The notes under the pieces are model-generated. The model was not told the origin of the DNA, did not search any database, and saw only the letters and a program-made list of their open reading frames with translations. A stretch of 29,950 bases of DNA from Segatella salivae DSM 15606 (GTDB lineage: Bacteria; Bacteroidota; Bacteroidia; Bacteroidales; Bacteroidaceae). This document shows positions 7,697 to 15,371 of this stretch, piece by piece. Position 1 is the first letter of the stretch. Each line of letters begins with the position of its first letter. Location of the stretch: contig NZ_GL629647.1 in assembly GCF_000185845.1 (NCBI RefSeq), positions 784,778 to 814,727 on the forward strand, in the 5' to 3' direction. A program made the translations under genes and the position numbers.

Positions 7697-8820
7697 CATT
7701 TGAGGTTCAACATACCGATAACGCCAGTGACGCAAGGGCTGGACTCATCACTACTGACCACGGAACGATAAAGACTCCAATCTTTATGCCTGTAGGAACG
7801 GCAGGAACAGTGAAAGGTGTTCATTTCAGCGAATTGCACGAACAAGTAAAAGCTCAGATTATTCTTGGCAACACATATCATTTATATTTGCGTCCAGGAC
7901 TTGACATATTACGTCAAGCAGGAGGTCTACATGGCTTCAATGGATGGGAACTTCCCATACTGACTGATAGTGGAGGATTTCAAGTTTTCTCGTTAACCGG
8001 GATTCGAAAACTAACAGAAGAGGGTTGTACTTTCCAGTCACATATCGATGGAAGCAAACACATGTTTACACCGGAAAATGTGATGGACACAGAAAGAATC
8101 ATTGGAGCAGACATCATGATGGCTTTCGATGAATGCCCACCCGGTAAAAGCGACTACCAATATGCAAAGAAAAGTCTGGCTATGACACAGCGTTGGCTTG
8201 ACCGATGTATAAAGCGTTTCAACGAAACAGAACCGCTTTATGGATATAACCAAAGCCTATTCCCTATCGTACAAGGCTGTACCTACAAGGACTTACGACA
8301 GGAAGCTGCCAAATATATCGCTGATAAAGGAGCAGATGGGAATGCAATTGGAGGGTTGGCTGTAGGCGAACCAACAGAGGTTATGTATGAGATGATAGAG
8401 GTTGTCAATGAAATTCTACCAAAAGAAAAGCCGCGTTATCTCATGGGTGTAGGTACTCCACAAAATATTCTGGAAGCCATTGAACGTGGTGTAGACATGT
8501 TTGATTGTGTAATGCCAACGAGAAATGGACGCAATGCTTTGCTTTTCACTTATGATGGAACAATGAATATGCGCAACAAAAAGTGGGAAAACGATTTTAC
8601 TCCGATTGATGCTGCGGGGTGTGATGTTGATAAACGCTATACCAAGGCTTATCTTCACCATCTCTTTAAGGCTAAGGAGTTGTTGGCAATGCAAATCGGA
8701 AGTATTCATAACTTGGCCTTTTATCTTCGTTTAGTGACTGATGCAAGGCACCATATAGAACAAGGTGACTTCGTTTCATGGAAGAAATCAGTTATCGATC
8801 GGCTTGGACAACGTTTGTAA
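7693..8820 (+). CDS. tgt: tRNA-guanine transglycosylase (queuosine pathway)
   Basis: A 375-residue enzyme that swaps the guanine at position 34 of tRNAs with GUN anticodons for a queuine precursor. Catalytic residues are present: Asp92 in TDSGGFQVFSL and the nucleophile Asp271 in MFDCVMPTRNGRNA; GGLAVGE (220-226) belongs to the substrate pocket. The usual C-terminal zinc site CxCxxC...H is broken: aligning on KAYLHHL, only Cys310 and His340 remain, with Ala308 and Asp313 in place of the other cysteines. From memory, other Bacteroidetes Tgt proteins show similar loss, so this is likely a lineage trait. The start overlaps lon by four bases; the next gene follows after 7 bases. Confidence 0.96.
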   Translation: MTFEVQHTDNASDARAGLITTDHGTIKTPIFMPVGTAGTVKGVHFSELHEQVKAQIILGNTYHLYLRPGLDILRQAGGLHGFNGWELPILTDSGGFQVFSLTGIRKLTEEGCTFQSHIDGSKHMFTPENVMDTERIIGADIMMAFDECPPGKSDYQYAKKSLAMTQRWLDRCIKRFNETEPLYGYNQSLFPIVQGCTYKDLRQEAAKYIADKGADGNAIGGLAVGEPTEVMYEMIEVVNEILPKEKPRYLMGVGTPQNILEAIERGVDMFDCVMPTRNGRNALLFTYDGTMNMRNKKWENDFTPIDAAGCDVDKRYTKAYLHHLFKAKELLAMQIGSIHNLAFYLRLVTDARHHIEQGDFVSWKKSVIDRLGQRL

Positions 8821-8827
8821 AACATAA

Positions 8828-10102
8828 ATGATTGAATTCGGAAAAATAAGGAGACATTTGACAAGATACCGCATGTTGAGATGGCTAAGTAGGCATCCTG
8901 CATGCTTACATCGCCTGTTTCAGTGGATTGTTGCACATACATTGATGCTGCAATTCATGGCAAAATGGGTTGGTAAAAGGCTGACATGGCTTCGCTATAT
9001 CAATCCCCTTCGTTATATCAAACGATTGGATTGGTATATCATTAAGAAGTTTATTGGTACCTACATTTATTCGATTGCACTGATTATCAGTATCTCGATA
9101 GTTATTGATATCAATGAAAATTTGGCAAAGTTTAGCGAATATCATGCGCCATTAAAGGCTATCGTGTTCGATTATTACATGAACTTTATCCCATATTTTG
9201 CCAATCTTTTTAGTCCTCTTTTCGTATTCATTGCGGTGATATTCTTTACTTCTAAGTTGGCAGGAAATAGTGAGATTATTGCCATGTTAGCTGCTGGTGT
9301 ATCATTCAAAAGACTCATGCGACCTTACATGATCTCCTGTATTCTCATTTCAGTTGTATCATTCTATCTCAGTGGATATGTCATTCCACATAGTAATGTC
9401 ATTCGACAAAACTTCGAATCTCTATATAAGAATAAGAAGAAAACAACAGCAGCAGACAATGTTATGCTTAATGTTGGCAAAGGAACTATAGCCTATATAC
9501 AACATTATGACAATAATACCAAGCGGGGTTATGGCTTTTCTTTGGATAAGTTTCAAGACAAAAAGCTTGTCAGTCACATGACAGCTATGGAGATACAATA
9601 CGACACTATAAGCGATTCTAAGTATCATTGGACTGCACAAAATTACAAGATTCGGAAGTTCAATGGCTATCGAGAACAGATCGAAAATGGAGCAAAACGA
9701 GACACGACTATACTCATGGAACCAAATGATCTCGTATATTCTAAGGGACAACAAGAGACCTTTACGAACCCTGAACTGAGTGATTATATCTCCAAACAAA
9801 TCGACAGAGGATCGAGTAATGTGGTTCAATACCAAGTGGAATATCACAAGAGAATAGCTGCCAGTTTCGCTTCTTTCATCCTCACTATCATTGGTCTTTC
9901 TCTCTCAGCTAAAAAGAGAAAAGGAGGTATGGGAATGTATCTTGGCATCGGCTTGGCACTTAGTTTCGGTTATATAATGTTACAAACCGTATCATCAACA
10001 TTTGCTATCAATGCCAATCTTCCACCGATTATTGCTGCATGGATACCAAATATTATCTTTGCTATTGTGGCATATTTCTGCTACAAACAAGCACCAAATT
10101 AA
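8828..10102 (+). CDS. LptF/LptG family permease (lipopolysaccharide export)
   Basis: A 424-residue inner-membrane protein of the YjgP/YjgQ family, the permease half of the LptB2FG transporter that lifts LPS from the inner membrane. The family start RLDWYIIKKFIGTYIYSI is at about residues 67-84, followed by membrane helices, the motif NSEIIAMLAAGVSFKRLMRPY (about 149-169), a periplasmic beta-rich domain, and C-terminal helices from about residue 340. The first roughly 65 residues are an odd Arg/His/Trp-rich extension; a later in-frame ATG (8945 region) may be the true start. The upstream ATG is kept because it lies 7 bases after tgt. Whether it is the F or G subunit is unclear. Confidence 0.88.
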   Translation: MIEFGKIRRHLTRYRMLRWLSRHPACLHRLFQWIVAHTLMLQFMAKWVGKRLTWLRYINPLRYIKRLDWYIIKKFIGTYIYSIALIISISIVIDINENLAKFSEYHAPLKAIVFDYYMNFIPYFANLFSPLFVFIAVIFFTSKLAGNSEIIAMLAAGVSFKRLMRPYMISCILISVVSFYLSGYVIPHSNVIRQNFESLYKNKKKTTAADNVMLNVGKGTIAYIQHYDNNTKRGYGFSLDKFQDKKLVSHMTAMEIQYDTISDSKYHWTAQNYKIRKFNGYREQIENGAKRDTTILMEPNDLVYSKGQQETFTNPELSDYISKQIDRGSSNVVQYQVEYHKRIAASFASFILTIIGLSLSAKKRKGGMGMYLGIGLALSFGYIMLQTVSSTFAINANLPPIIAAWIPNIIFAIVAYFCYKQAPN

Positions 10103-10108
10103 AATAAT

Positions 10109-11737
10109 ATGTACTTTGACGAATTAGAATTAAACAACAGTGTTCTCGATGCACTCTATGATATGCGCTTTGAAAAGTGCACTCCTGTGCAGGAGAAATG
10201 TATTCCGGAAATCCTCAATGGCAATGATGTGTTAGGCGTAGCACAAACAGGAACCGGCAAGACGGCAGCCTACTTACTGCCTATTTTAAGTAAACTTGAC
10301 GATGGAAATTATCCAGAGAAGGCCATTAATTGCCTTATCATGAGCCCCACTCGAGAGCTTGCTCAGCAGATTGATCAAGCCATGCAAGGATTTGGTTACT
10401 ATCTAAATGGGGTTAGCAGTGTGGCAGTTTATGGCGGAAATGACGGCAATCGATATGACCAAGAACTAAAGAGTCTCCAATTAGGTGCAGACGTTGTAAT
10501 AGCCACTCCTGGTCGCCTTATCTCTCATATCAGCTTAGGAAATGTAGATCTAAGTAAGGTTTCATTCTTCATTCTCGATGAAGCTGATCGCATGCTTGAC
10601 ATGGGATTTTCTGATGATATCCTTAAGATTGCAAAGAAACTACCCCAATCTTGTCAGACAATTATGTTCTCTGCGACGATGCCAGACAAGATAGAAGAGC
10701 TCGCAAAAACGCTGCTAAAGAATCCTAAAGTCATTAAACTGGCTGTTAGTAAGCCTGCAGAAAAGATTAAACAAAGCGCTTATGTGTGTTATGAAACACA
10801 AAAGATGGGCATCATAAAGGACATCTTTAAGAGTGACGATCTCAAGCGAGTTATCATCTTCTGTGGTAGTAAGATGAAAGTAAAACAAGTGGCGGGAGCT
10901 CTCCAACGCAAGCATATCAACTGTGGAGAAATGCACTCTGACCTTGATCAAGCAATGAGAGATGAGGTCATGTTCAAGTTTAAGAGTGGTCAATTTGATG
11001 TGTTAGTAGCCACTGATATCGTTGCGCGCGGCATTGACATTGACGATATCTCTATGGTTATCAACTACGATGTACCCCATGACGCCGAAGACTATGTTCA
11101 CCGAATTGGCCGTACTGCACGTGCAGCTCGTGAGGGTTCAGCGATAACATTCGTATCGGATGATGATATTTATTACTTTCAACTGATTGAGAAATTCCTT
11201 GGAAAGCAAGTTGATAAGACGCCACTTCCCGAGGGATTAGGCGAAGGTCCTGAATATAAATCAGCCGGAAAACCCAAACGTGGAACTTCAGCGAAGAGCA
11301 GAAGACGCATTAATCGCGAACAAACTGCACATAAAGATAAGAAGCAACAGAACCGCCGTCAGCGCAATAATGTAGCTGACTCACAATCACAAAATACAGA
11401 GGTTGCAAAGGATTCTCACAACAATAAGGAACGTAATTCACAAAGAAATAGAAATCAAAGAGGCGAAAAAACATATCAGCCACGTTGCGAAAAACGAAAC
11501 AACGAGCAACGAAGCAACAGACCTAATGAGGTTAGAAATGCTACAAACTCTCGTAATTCAGAACAACAACAGCATAAGAAACGCCGCGCAAATGTAGAAG
11601 GAAATTACAAAAAACGCAATCGTCCACAGACTGAAAATCGTCCTAATACAACGCACAAGAATACTGCTCACGTGCAGAAAATGCAAGCTGAAAGCGGCAT
11701 AAAGAAGTTCTTTAAGAAAATTTTCAGAATCAAATAA
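10109..11737 (+). CDS. DEAD-box RNA helicase with long basic tail
   Basis: A 542-residue ATP-dependent RNA helicase of the RhlE/DeaD group. Motifs: Q motif near FEKCTPVQEKCIP (21-33), AQTGTGKT (45-52), SPTRELA (79-85), TPGR (133-136), DEAD (157-160), SAT (188-190), ARGID (306-310) and HRIGRTAR (331-338). Residues from about 381 to 542 form a low-complexity tail rich in Arg, Asn, Gln and Lys, likely disordered and RNA-binding, ending in a short hydrophobic-basic segment FKKIFRIK. It follows the permease by 6 bases and ends the lon operon. Roles in ribosome assembly or cold-stress RNA remodelling are usual for the family; the exact target is unknown. Confidence 0.95.
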   Translation: MYFDELELNNSVLDALYDMRFEKCTPVQEKCIPEILNGNDVLGVAQTGTGKTAAYLLPILSKLDDGNYPEKAINCLIMSPTRELAQQIDQAMQGFGYYLNGVSSVAVYGGNDGNRYDQELKSLQLGADVVIATPGRLISHISLGNVDLSKVSFFILDEADRMLDMGFSDDILKIAKKLPQSCQTIMFSATMPDKIEELAKTLLKNPKVIKLAVSKPAEKIKQSAYVCYETQKMGIIKDIFKSDDLKRVIIFCGSKMKVKQVAGALQRKHINCGEMHSDLDQAMRDEVMFKFKSGQFDVLVATDIVARGIDIDDISMVINYDVPHDAEDYVHRIGRTARAAREGSAITFVSDDDIYYFQLIEKFLGKQVDKTPLPEGLGEGPEYKSAGKPKRGTSAKSRRRINREQTAHKDKKQQNRRQRNNVADSQSQNTEVAKDSHNNKERNSQRNRNQRGEKTYQPRCEKRNNEQRSNRPNEVRNATNSRNSEQQQHKKRRANVEGNYKKRNRPQTENRPNTTHKNTAHVQKMQAESGIKKFFKKIFRIK

Positions 11738-11762
11738 ATTATCATACGATTCAAATGAACAG

Positions 11763-11792
11763 AGAGAGGGCCAAAAGTGTCCTCTCTTTTTT
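11763..11792 (+). terminator. Terminator of the lon-tgt-permease-helicase operon
   Basis: AGAGAGG (11763-11769) pairs with CCTCTCT (11781-11787), followed directly by TTTTTG. It lies 25 bases after the helicase stop. Confidence 0.8.
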
Positions 11793-11898
11793 GTATTTAT
11801 GTAGCTTCCAATGATTATCTGTTTCGTTTCTAATTAAAGCTATTTTGTTTAATAAACTTATTATTCTCAACCTAATAAAATAAATTTGTTTGTTTTTA

Positions 11899-11929
11899 TT
11901 TGAATTCCAATGATTTTTCTATAACTTTG
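11899..11929 (+). promoter_or_regulatory. Promoter of glutamate dehydrogenase
   Basis: TTTG (11899-11902), exactly 19 bases, then TAACTTTG (11922-11929): the best match to the Bacteroidetes consensus in the window. The leader before the ATG is about 45 bases. Confidence 0.8.
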
Positions 11930-11981
11930 CAATTAGAATAACATTAATTCTTTTATAGGTAATCAGAAAAAGGTAAAGCGT

Positions 11982-13313
11982 ATGAAAGCAAGTGAAGTTT
12001 TAGAAAAACTAAAAGTCAGATTCCCAAACGAACCCGAGTACATTCAGGCAGTAAGTCAAATACTTGGCACCATTGAAGAGGAGTATAACAAGCACCCCGA
12101 GTTTGAGAAAGCGAACCTTATTGAACGACTTTGTATTCCCGACAGACTCGTAGAATTTCGTGTAACGTGGGTAGATGACAAAGGAAAGGTGCAAACTAAC
12201 ATGGGATATCGAATTCAACACAACAACGCTATAGGCCCATATAAAGGTGGATTACGCTTTCATCGCTCTGTAACGCTTTCCATTTTGAAATTCCTTGCCT
12301 TTGAACAGACTTACAAAAATGCCTTGACTACCCTCCCAATGGGTGGTGCAAAAGGTGGTTCAGACTTCTCACCTCGTGGGAAAAGTAATGCAGAAGTGAT
12401 GCGCTTTTGCCAAGCTTTCATGAATGAACTCTATCGACATATTGGTCCAAATGAAGACGTTCCAGCAGGAGATATCGGTGTAGGTGGACGCGAAGTTGGC
12501 TATCTTTTCGGACAATATAAGAAGCTTACACATCAATTTTCGGGTATACTTACGGGCAAAGGACAGGAGTTTGGAGGCTCACTTATACGTCCGGAAGCAA
12601 CGGGATATGGCAATGTTTACTTCTTAGAAAACATGCTTAAAACTCGCAATATCAGTCTAAAGGGAAAGACTGTACTCGTGTCAGGAGCAGGCAATGTGGC
12701 TCAATATACGATTGAAAAGCTATTAGAATTAGGCGCAAAACCCGTCAGTTGTTCCGACTCAGATGGCTATATCTACGACCCCGATGGCATTGATAAAGAG
12801 AAGCTTGCCTATATCATGGAGCTGAAAAATGTAGAGAGAGGCCGCATAAAAGAATATGCAGAACGCTATGGAGTCAAGTATTCTGAGGGCAAACCTTGGT
12901 TTGAAAAGGCCGACATTGCATCTCCGTGTGCAACCCAAAATGAAATTAATGAAGAGGCAGCCAAAGCCTTAGTGGCCAATGGAGTAATTGCTGTTACGGA
13001 AGGAGCAAACATGCCTACCACGCCAGAAGCAACGAAAGTATTTCAAGATGCAAAGATTCTTTATTGCCCAGGAAAGGCATCTAATGCCGGCGGTGTAGCC
13101 GTTTCAGGACTTGAAATGAGTCAAAATTCTGAGCGAATGAAATGGTCACGCGAGGAGGTTGATGCCAAACTTCATGCTATTATGGACGATATTCATGCTA
13201 ATTGTGTCAAATATGGCACAGAGCCTGATGGCTATATCAACTATGTTAAGGGTGCTAACATTGCGGGCTTCCTTAAAGTTGCAAAGGCCATGATGGCACA
13301 AGGAATCGTATAA
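11982..13313 (+). CDS. gdhA: NADP-type glutamate dehydrogenase
   Basis: A 443-residue hexameric glutamate dehydrogenase making glutamate from 2-oxoglutarate and ammonia, the main ammonium-assimilating enzyme in many Bacteroidales. Substrate and catalytic lysines lie in GPYKGGLRF (Lys88) and LPMGGAKGGSDF (Lys124); GDIGVGGREVGYL marks the small-subunit family. The nucleotide fold starts at VLVSGAGNVAQY, and the following SDSDG is the NADP-type variant rather than the acidic NAD-type end. The length is that of the 50-kDa class. It is monocistronic, with its own promoter and a strong bidirectional terminator. Dual NAD/NADP use is possible and not excluded. Confidence 0.96.
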   Translation: MKASEVLEKLKVRFPNEPEYIQAVSQILGTIEEEYNKHPEFEKANLIERLCIPDRLVEFRVTWVDDKGKVQTNMGYRIQHNNAIGPYKGGLRFHRSVTLSILKFLAFEQTYKNALTTLPMGGAKGGSDFSPRGKSNAEVMRFCQAFMNELYRHIGPNEDVPAGDIGVGGREVGYLFGQYKKLTHQFSGILTGKGQEFGGSLIRPEATGYGNVYFLENMLKTRNISLKGKTVLVSGAGNVAQYTIEKLLELGAKPVSCSDSDGYIYDPDGIDKEKLAYIMELKNVERGRIKEYAERYGVKYSEGKPWFEKADIASPCATQNEINEEAAKALVANGVIAVTEGANMPTTPEATKVFQDAKILYCPGKASNAGGVAVSGLEMSQNSERMKWSREEVDAKLHAIMDDIHANCVKYGTEPDGYINYVKGANIAGFLKVAKAMMAQGIV

Positions 13314-13342
13314 AAGAACAAAATCATCAGCAAACTAATTAG

Positions 13343-13379
13343 AAAAGGGGCAGAAGTCATAATGATTTCTGCCCCTTTT
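13343..13379. terminator. Bidirectional terminator between gdhA and the peroxidase gene
   Basis: AAAAGGGGCAGAA (13343-13355) is the exact complement of 13367-13379; four more pairs including a G-U extend the stem to 17 bp with a 3-base loop. A/T-runs on both sides let it end both convergent genes. Confidence 0.88.
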
Positions 13380-13423
13380 GTATCATCAATAATGCTATAG
13401 AAAAACACAAAAGCTGAAACTCT

Positions 13424-14032
13424 TTATTTGTGAAGCGCCTCCACAATACATTTTTCAACCATATCCATATCGTCAGTTGGTTCGAAACGCGCTATCACCT
13501 TGCCCTCTCTTGAGACCAGAAACTTAGTGAAATTCCATTTGATATCCGAATTTGAAGCATACAAAGCATCTTTCTTTTTCAGCATCTTGTCCATGGCTTC
13601 TGCCATCGTTCCTACACCAAAACCACGAAATCCTTGCTCACGTTTCAAGTAAGAGTAGAGCGCAATCTCATGTGAGCCATTTACATCAATCTTAGCAAAC
13701 TGCGGAAAATGTACATCGAAATTAGAGGTACAAAACTCATGAATCTCTGCCGCACTTCCAGGTGCTTGTTGCCCAAATTGATTGCAAGGGAAATCCAAAA
13801 TGTTGAAACCTTCTGCCCTATACTTCTCATATAAGGCTTCCAACGCTTTATACTGAGGTGTAAAACCACATTTTGTTGCAGTGTTAACTATTAGTAAAAC
13901 ATCGCCTTTCCATTTCTTTAGAGAGACCATCTTACCCTGATTGTCAGCCACTTTGAAAGCATAAACATTCTTTTGTGCAACAGCTTGAAGTGCAAAAAAG
14001 ACCAATAAGAGGATTAAATATTTTCTCATCAC
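13424..14032 (-). CDS. Exported glutathione-peroxidase family protein
   Basis: A 202-residue thiol peroxidase of the glutathione-peroxidase fold that reduces hydrogen peroxide or lipid hydroperoxides, in bacteria usually with thioredoxin. A signal peptide (basic MMRK, hydrophobic core, AVA|Q near residue 19) sends it across the inner membrane. The active Cys is Cys55 in VNTATKCGFTPQY; Gln and Asn partners lie in FPCNQFGQQAPGS (81-93), and the Trp-Asn pair in KWNFTKFLV. It uses Cys, not selenocysteine. It lies downstream of an OhrR-type regulator on the same strand, but 442 bases separate them, so co-transcription is uncertain. Convergent with gdhA. A second Met (14029) could be the start. Confidence 0.92.
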   Translation of the reverse strand: MMRKYLILLLVFFALQAVAQKNVYAFKVADNQGKMVSLKKWKGDVLLIVNTATKCGFTPQYKALEALYEKYRAEGFNILDFPCNQFGQQAPGSAAEIHEFCTSNFDVHFPQFAKIDVNGSHEIALYSYLKREQGFRGFGVGTMAEAMDKMLKKKDALYASNSDIKWNFTKFLVSREGKVIARFEPTDDMDMVEKCIVEALHK

Positions 14033-14241
14033 TTATTAATATAAAGATTTTTATTGAGCTAAATAAACTAAAATACATTACAGATACAGACAGCCAATCC
14101 CATGACAAAAGCTACTTTGGTTGATTTATGTTAGCAGAATACCCTACTCCACAATCCTATCTTCTCATGTTTCCTTAACACTTTACCCAAGTCCTTGATT
14201 CTAACGAATATACACTTGTGCCCATATCATTTCATGGATCA

Positions 14242-14261
14242 AATTATTTTACAAAATAATT
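14242..14261. repeat. AT-rich inverted repeat
   Basis: AATTATTTT and AAAATAATT separated by AC form a 20-base near-palindrome in the peroxidase upstream region. It could be an operator or merely AT-rich chance. Confidence 0.35.
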
Positions 14262-14266
14262 CAAGC

Positions 14267-14333
14267 CATTTTACTGCGCGATCTCAGCCACTTTATCGTG
14301 TGAAATGAGGCACTTCATTGGTTCATTTGATGC
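14267..14333 (+). repeat. Intergenic element with fixed-spacing blocks, copy C
   Basis: Blocks ATTTTAC (14268), GCCACTTT (14287) and AAATGAGGCA (14303), then GATGCA (14329). The first three offsets equal those of copies A and B. Confidence 0.55.
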
Positions 14334-14474
14334 ATATTACAAAACATTCTGCCTCACTTTTTGATGACATAAGCATTGAGGACTATCCTCATCCCATGTA
14401 CATGAATTGAAAACAAGATTCAGATTATCCAATAAAATATGCCAACCGACAACGAAATAGACTACCAAATGGTC

Positions 14475-14954
14475 CTACTTTTCTTCGACTTCGTTCTCAA
14501 AACTGTCTTTCGTGTGGTCCTTTAAACTATCTATCAGCTTATCCAAAAGTGGCACTAATTGAAACACTTCCTCTTTACTAAGCCCACATTTACTAAAGTG
14601 ATTGAGCATACATTGAGGCACTTTAGCCGCCTCTTTCTCCATACTCTTGCCCTCTTTTGTCAATGAAACGATGCGTTGACGGGAATCAACCATCCCGCGA
14701 GTACGTATGACTAACCCCATTTTCTCCATGCGCTGAATGAGTGGAGTCACCGTGTTGGTTTCTAAAAGAAGTTTATGTGCAATGTCATTTACAGGCTGAT
14801 TGTCTGTCTCCCAAAGCACCATCATCACCAAATATTGTGGGTATGTGATGCCCAACTTATCCAAAAAAGGGTTATAAGTCTGAGTAACAAGCCTACTTGC
14901 TGAATACAATCTAAAACAGAGTTGACTGCTTAATTTTAATTGTTCGAATGCCAT
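14475..14954 (-). CDS. OhrR-type MarR family peroxide-sensing regulator
   Basis: A 159-residue winged-helix regulator from the ATG at 14954; an upstream in-frame ATG (14990) adds 12 residues unlike the family and was not used. It begins MAFEQLKLSSQLCFRLYSAS and contains GITYPQYLVMMVLWE, typical of OhrR. Counted against B. subtilis OhrR, as remembered, Cys13 matches the sensing Cys15, and Tyr17, Tyr27 and Tyr38 match Tyr19, Tyr29 and Tyr40. It should repress its targets until an organic peroxide oxidises the Cys. DNA-binding helix and wing lie around 65-100. No ohr gene is in view; the glutathione peroxidase downstream is the best candidate target. Cys115 and Cys123 are extra. Confidence 0.88.
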   Translation of the reverse strand: MAFEQLKLSSQLCFRLYSASRLVTQTYNPFLDKLGITYPQYLVMMVLWETDNQPVNDIAHKLLLETNTVTPLIQRMEKMGLVIRTRGMVDSRQRIVSLTKEGKSMEKEAAKVPQCMLNHFSKCGLSKEEVFQLVPLLDKLIDSLKDHTKDSFENEVEEK

Positions 14955-15028
14955 AAATAAATATTTAGGATGAAAGCTAAACGCAAACACAGATAAACAA
15001 TGATTCTTAATGACTCATCTTATCACAA

Positions 15029-15038
15029 GATAGCTATC
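15029..15038. promoter_or_regulatory. Perfect palindrome GATAGCTATC, possible operator
   Basis: A 10-bp perfect palindrome in the leader of the OhrR-type gene, 75 bases before its start codon. MarR proteins bind palindromes, but this does not look like the known OhrR box, so the link is only positional. Confidence 0.3.
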
Positions 15039-15061
15039 ATCAGAATAACTTTTCTGCCTGG

Positions 15062-15104
15062 TGAGGCCTCAAAAGATAATACACTTCACATTGCAGTGAG
15101 TGTA
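15062..15104 (-). promoter_or_regulatory. Structured leader: TGAGGCCTCA palindrome plus 9-bp hairpin
   Basis: TGAGGCCTCA (15062-15071) is a perfect 10-bp palindrome. Just beside it 15080-15089 pairs with 15096-15104 as a 9-bp stem with a single bulged T and a 6-base loop. Both would be transcribed in the leader of the regulator gene. No known riboswitch class was recognised. Confidence 0.35.
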
Positions 15105-15158
15105 GGGTCTGCTTGTCGTAAAGCACTCATTTACAAACGCTTTATATCGTCTTCGATG

Positions 15159-15190
15159 CAAAGATAACGAGAAAAAAGCAGGAAAACAAA
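15159..15190 (-). promoter_or_regulatory. Promoter of the OhrR-type regulator
   Basis: On the minus strand TTTG (15190-15187), 20 bases, then TATCTTTG (15166-15159): full consensus. The nearest start codon on that strand with a real gene is at 14954, implying a long leader. Confidence 0.7.
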
Positions 15191-15333
15191 TCAACTCTTA
15201 TAGTTTTAAGCCTTATTAACCCTCATCAACACCAACTGAAGTCATGAGAAGTAAAATTGAAAAATAGTCTGATATGTATCAATATCAGGATAAAAAAATA
15301 GCATTCAACACCCGATTTTACCCAAAAACATTG

Positions 15334-15341
15334 TACCTTTA
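15334..15341 (+). promoter_or_regulatory. Weak -7 box upstream of the PepSY gene
   Basis: TACCTTTA differs from TAnnTTTG in the last base and lies 30 bases before the ATG. No well-placed -33 box. Confidence 0.35.
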
Positions 15342-15371
15342 CACCTCAATTGACATTAAAACTCATTCAAA

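Larger units (their letters stand above)
14033..14474. other. 442-base gene-free stretch between the peroxidase and OhrR-type genes
   Basis: No convincing reading frame. It holds intergenic element copy C (about 14267-14333), a 9-bp near-palindrome (14242-14261), TGAGGCA/TGCCTCA arms (14306-14312, 14350-14356), a 6-bp hairpin (14377-14391), the palindrome CATGTACATG (14395-14404) and an inverted TAAAGTGTTAA core (14175-14185). No exact TAnnTTTG box for the peroxidase was found. Confidence 0.65.
14955..15371. other. Divergent control region between the OhrR-type and PepSY genes
   Basis: 417 bases without a gene. It contains a minus-strand promoter (15159-15190), a predicted leader of about 200 bases for the regulator with a hairpin and two 10-bp palindromes, and a weaker plus-strand -7 box. 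A minus-strand frame of 14 codons beginning near 15130 is too short to claim. Confidence 0.6.

Noticed and set aside
14955..14990. Twelve-residue N-terminal extension of the OhrR-type regulator
   Set aside because: The sequence before MAFEQLKL has no counterpart in the family, and the inner ATG gives the usual spacing to the sensing Cys.
15062..15104. Known riboswitch in the OhrR-type leader
   Set aside because: No conserved core of TPP, cobalamin, SAM, FMN or similar classes could be matched by eye; kept only as an unassigned structured leader.
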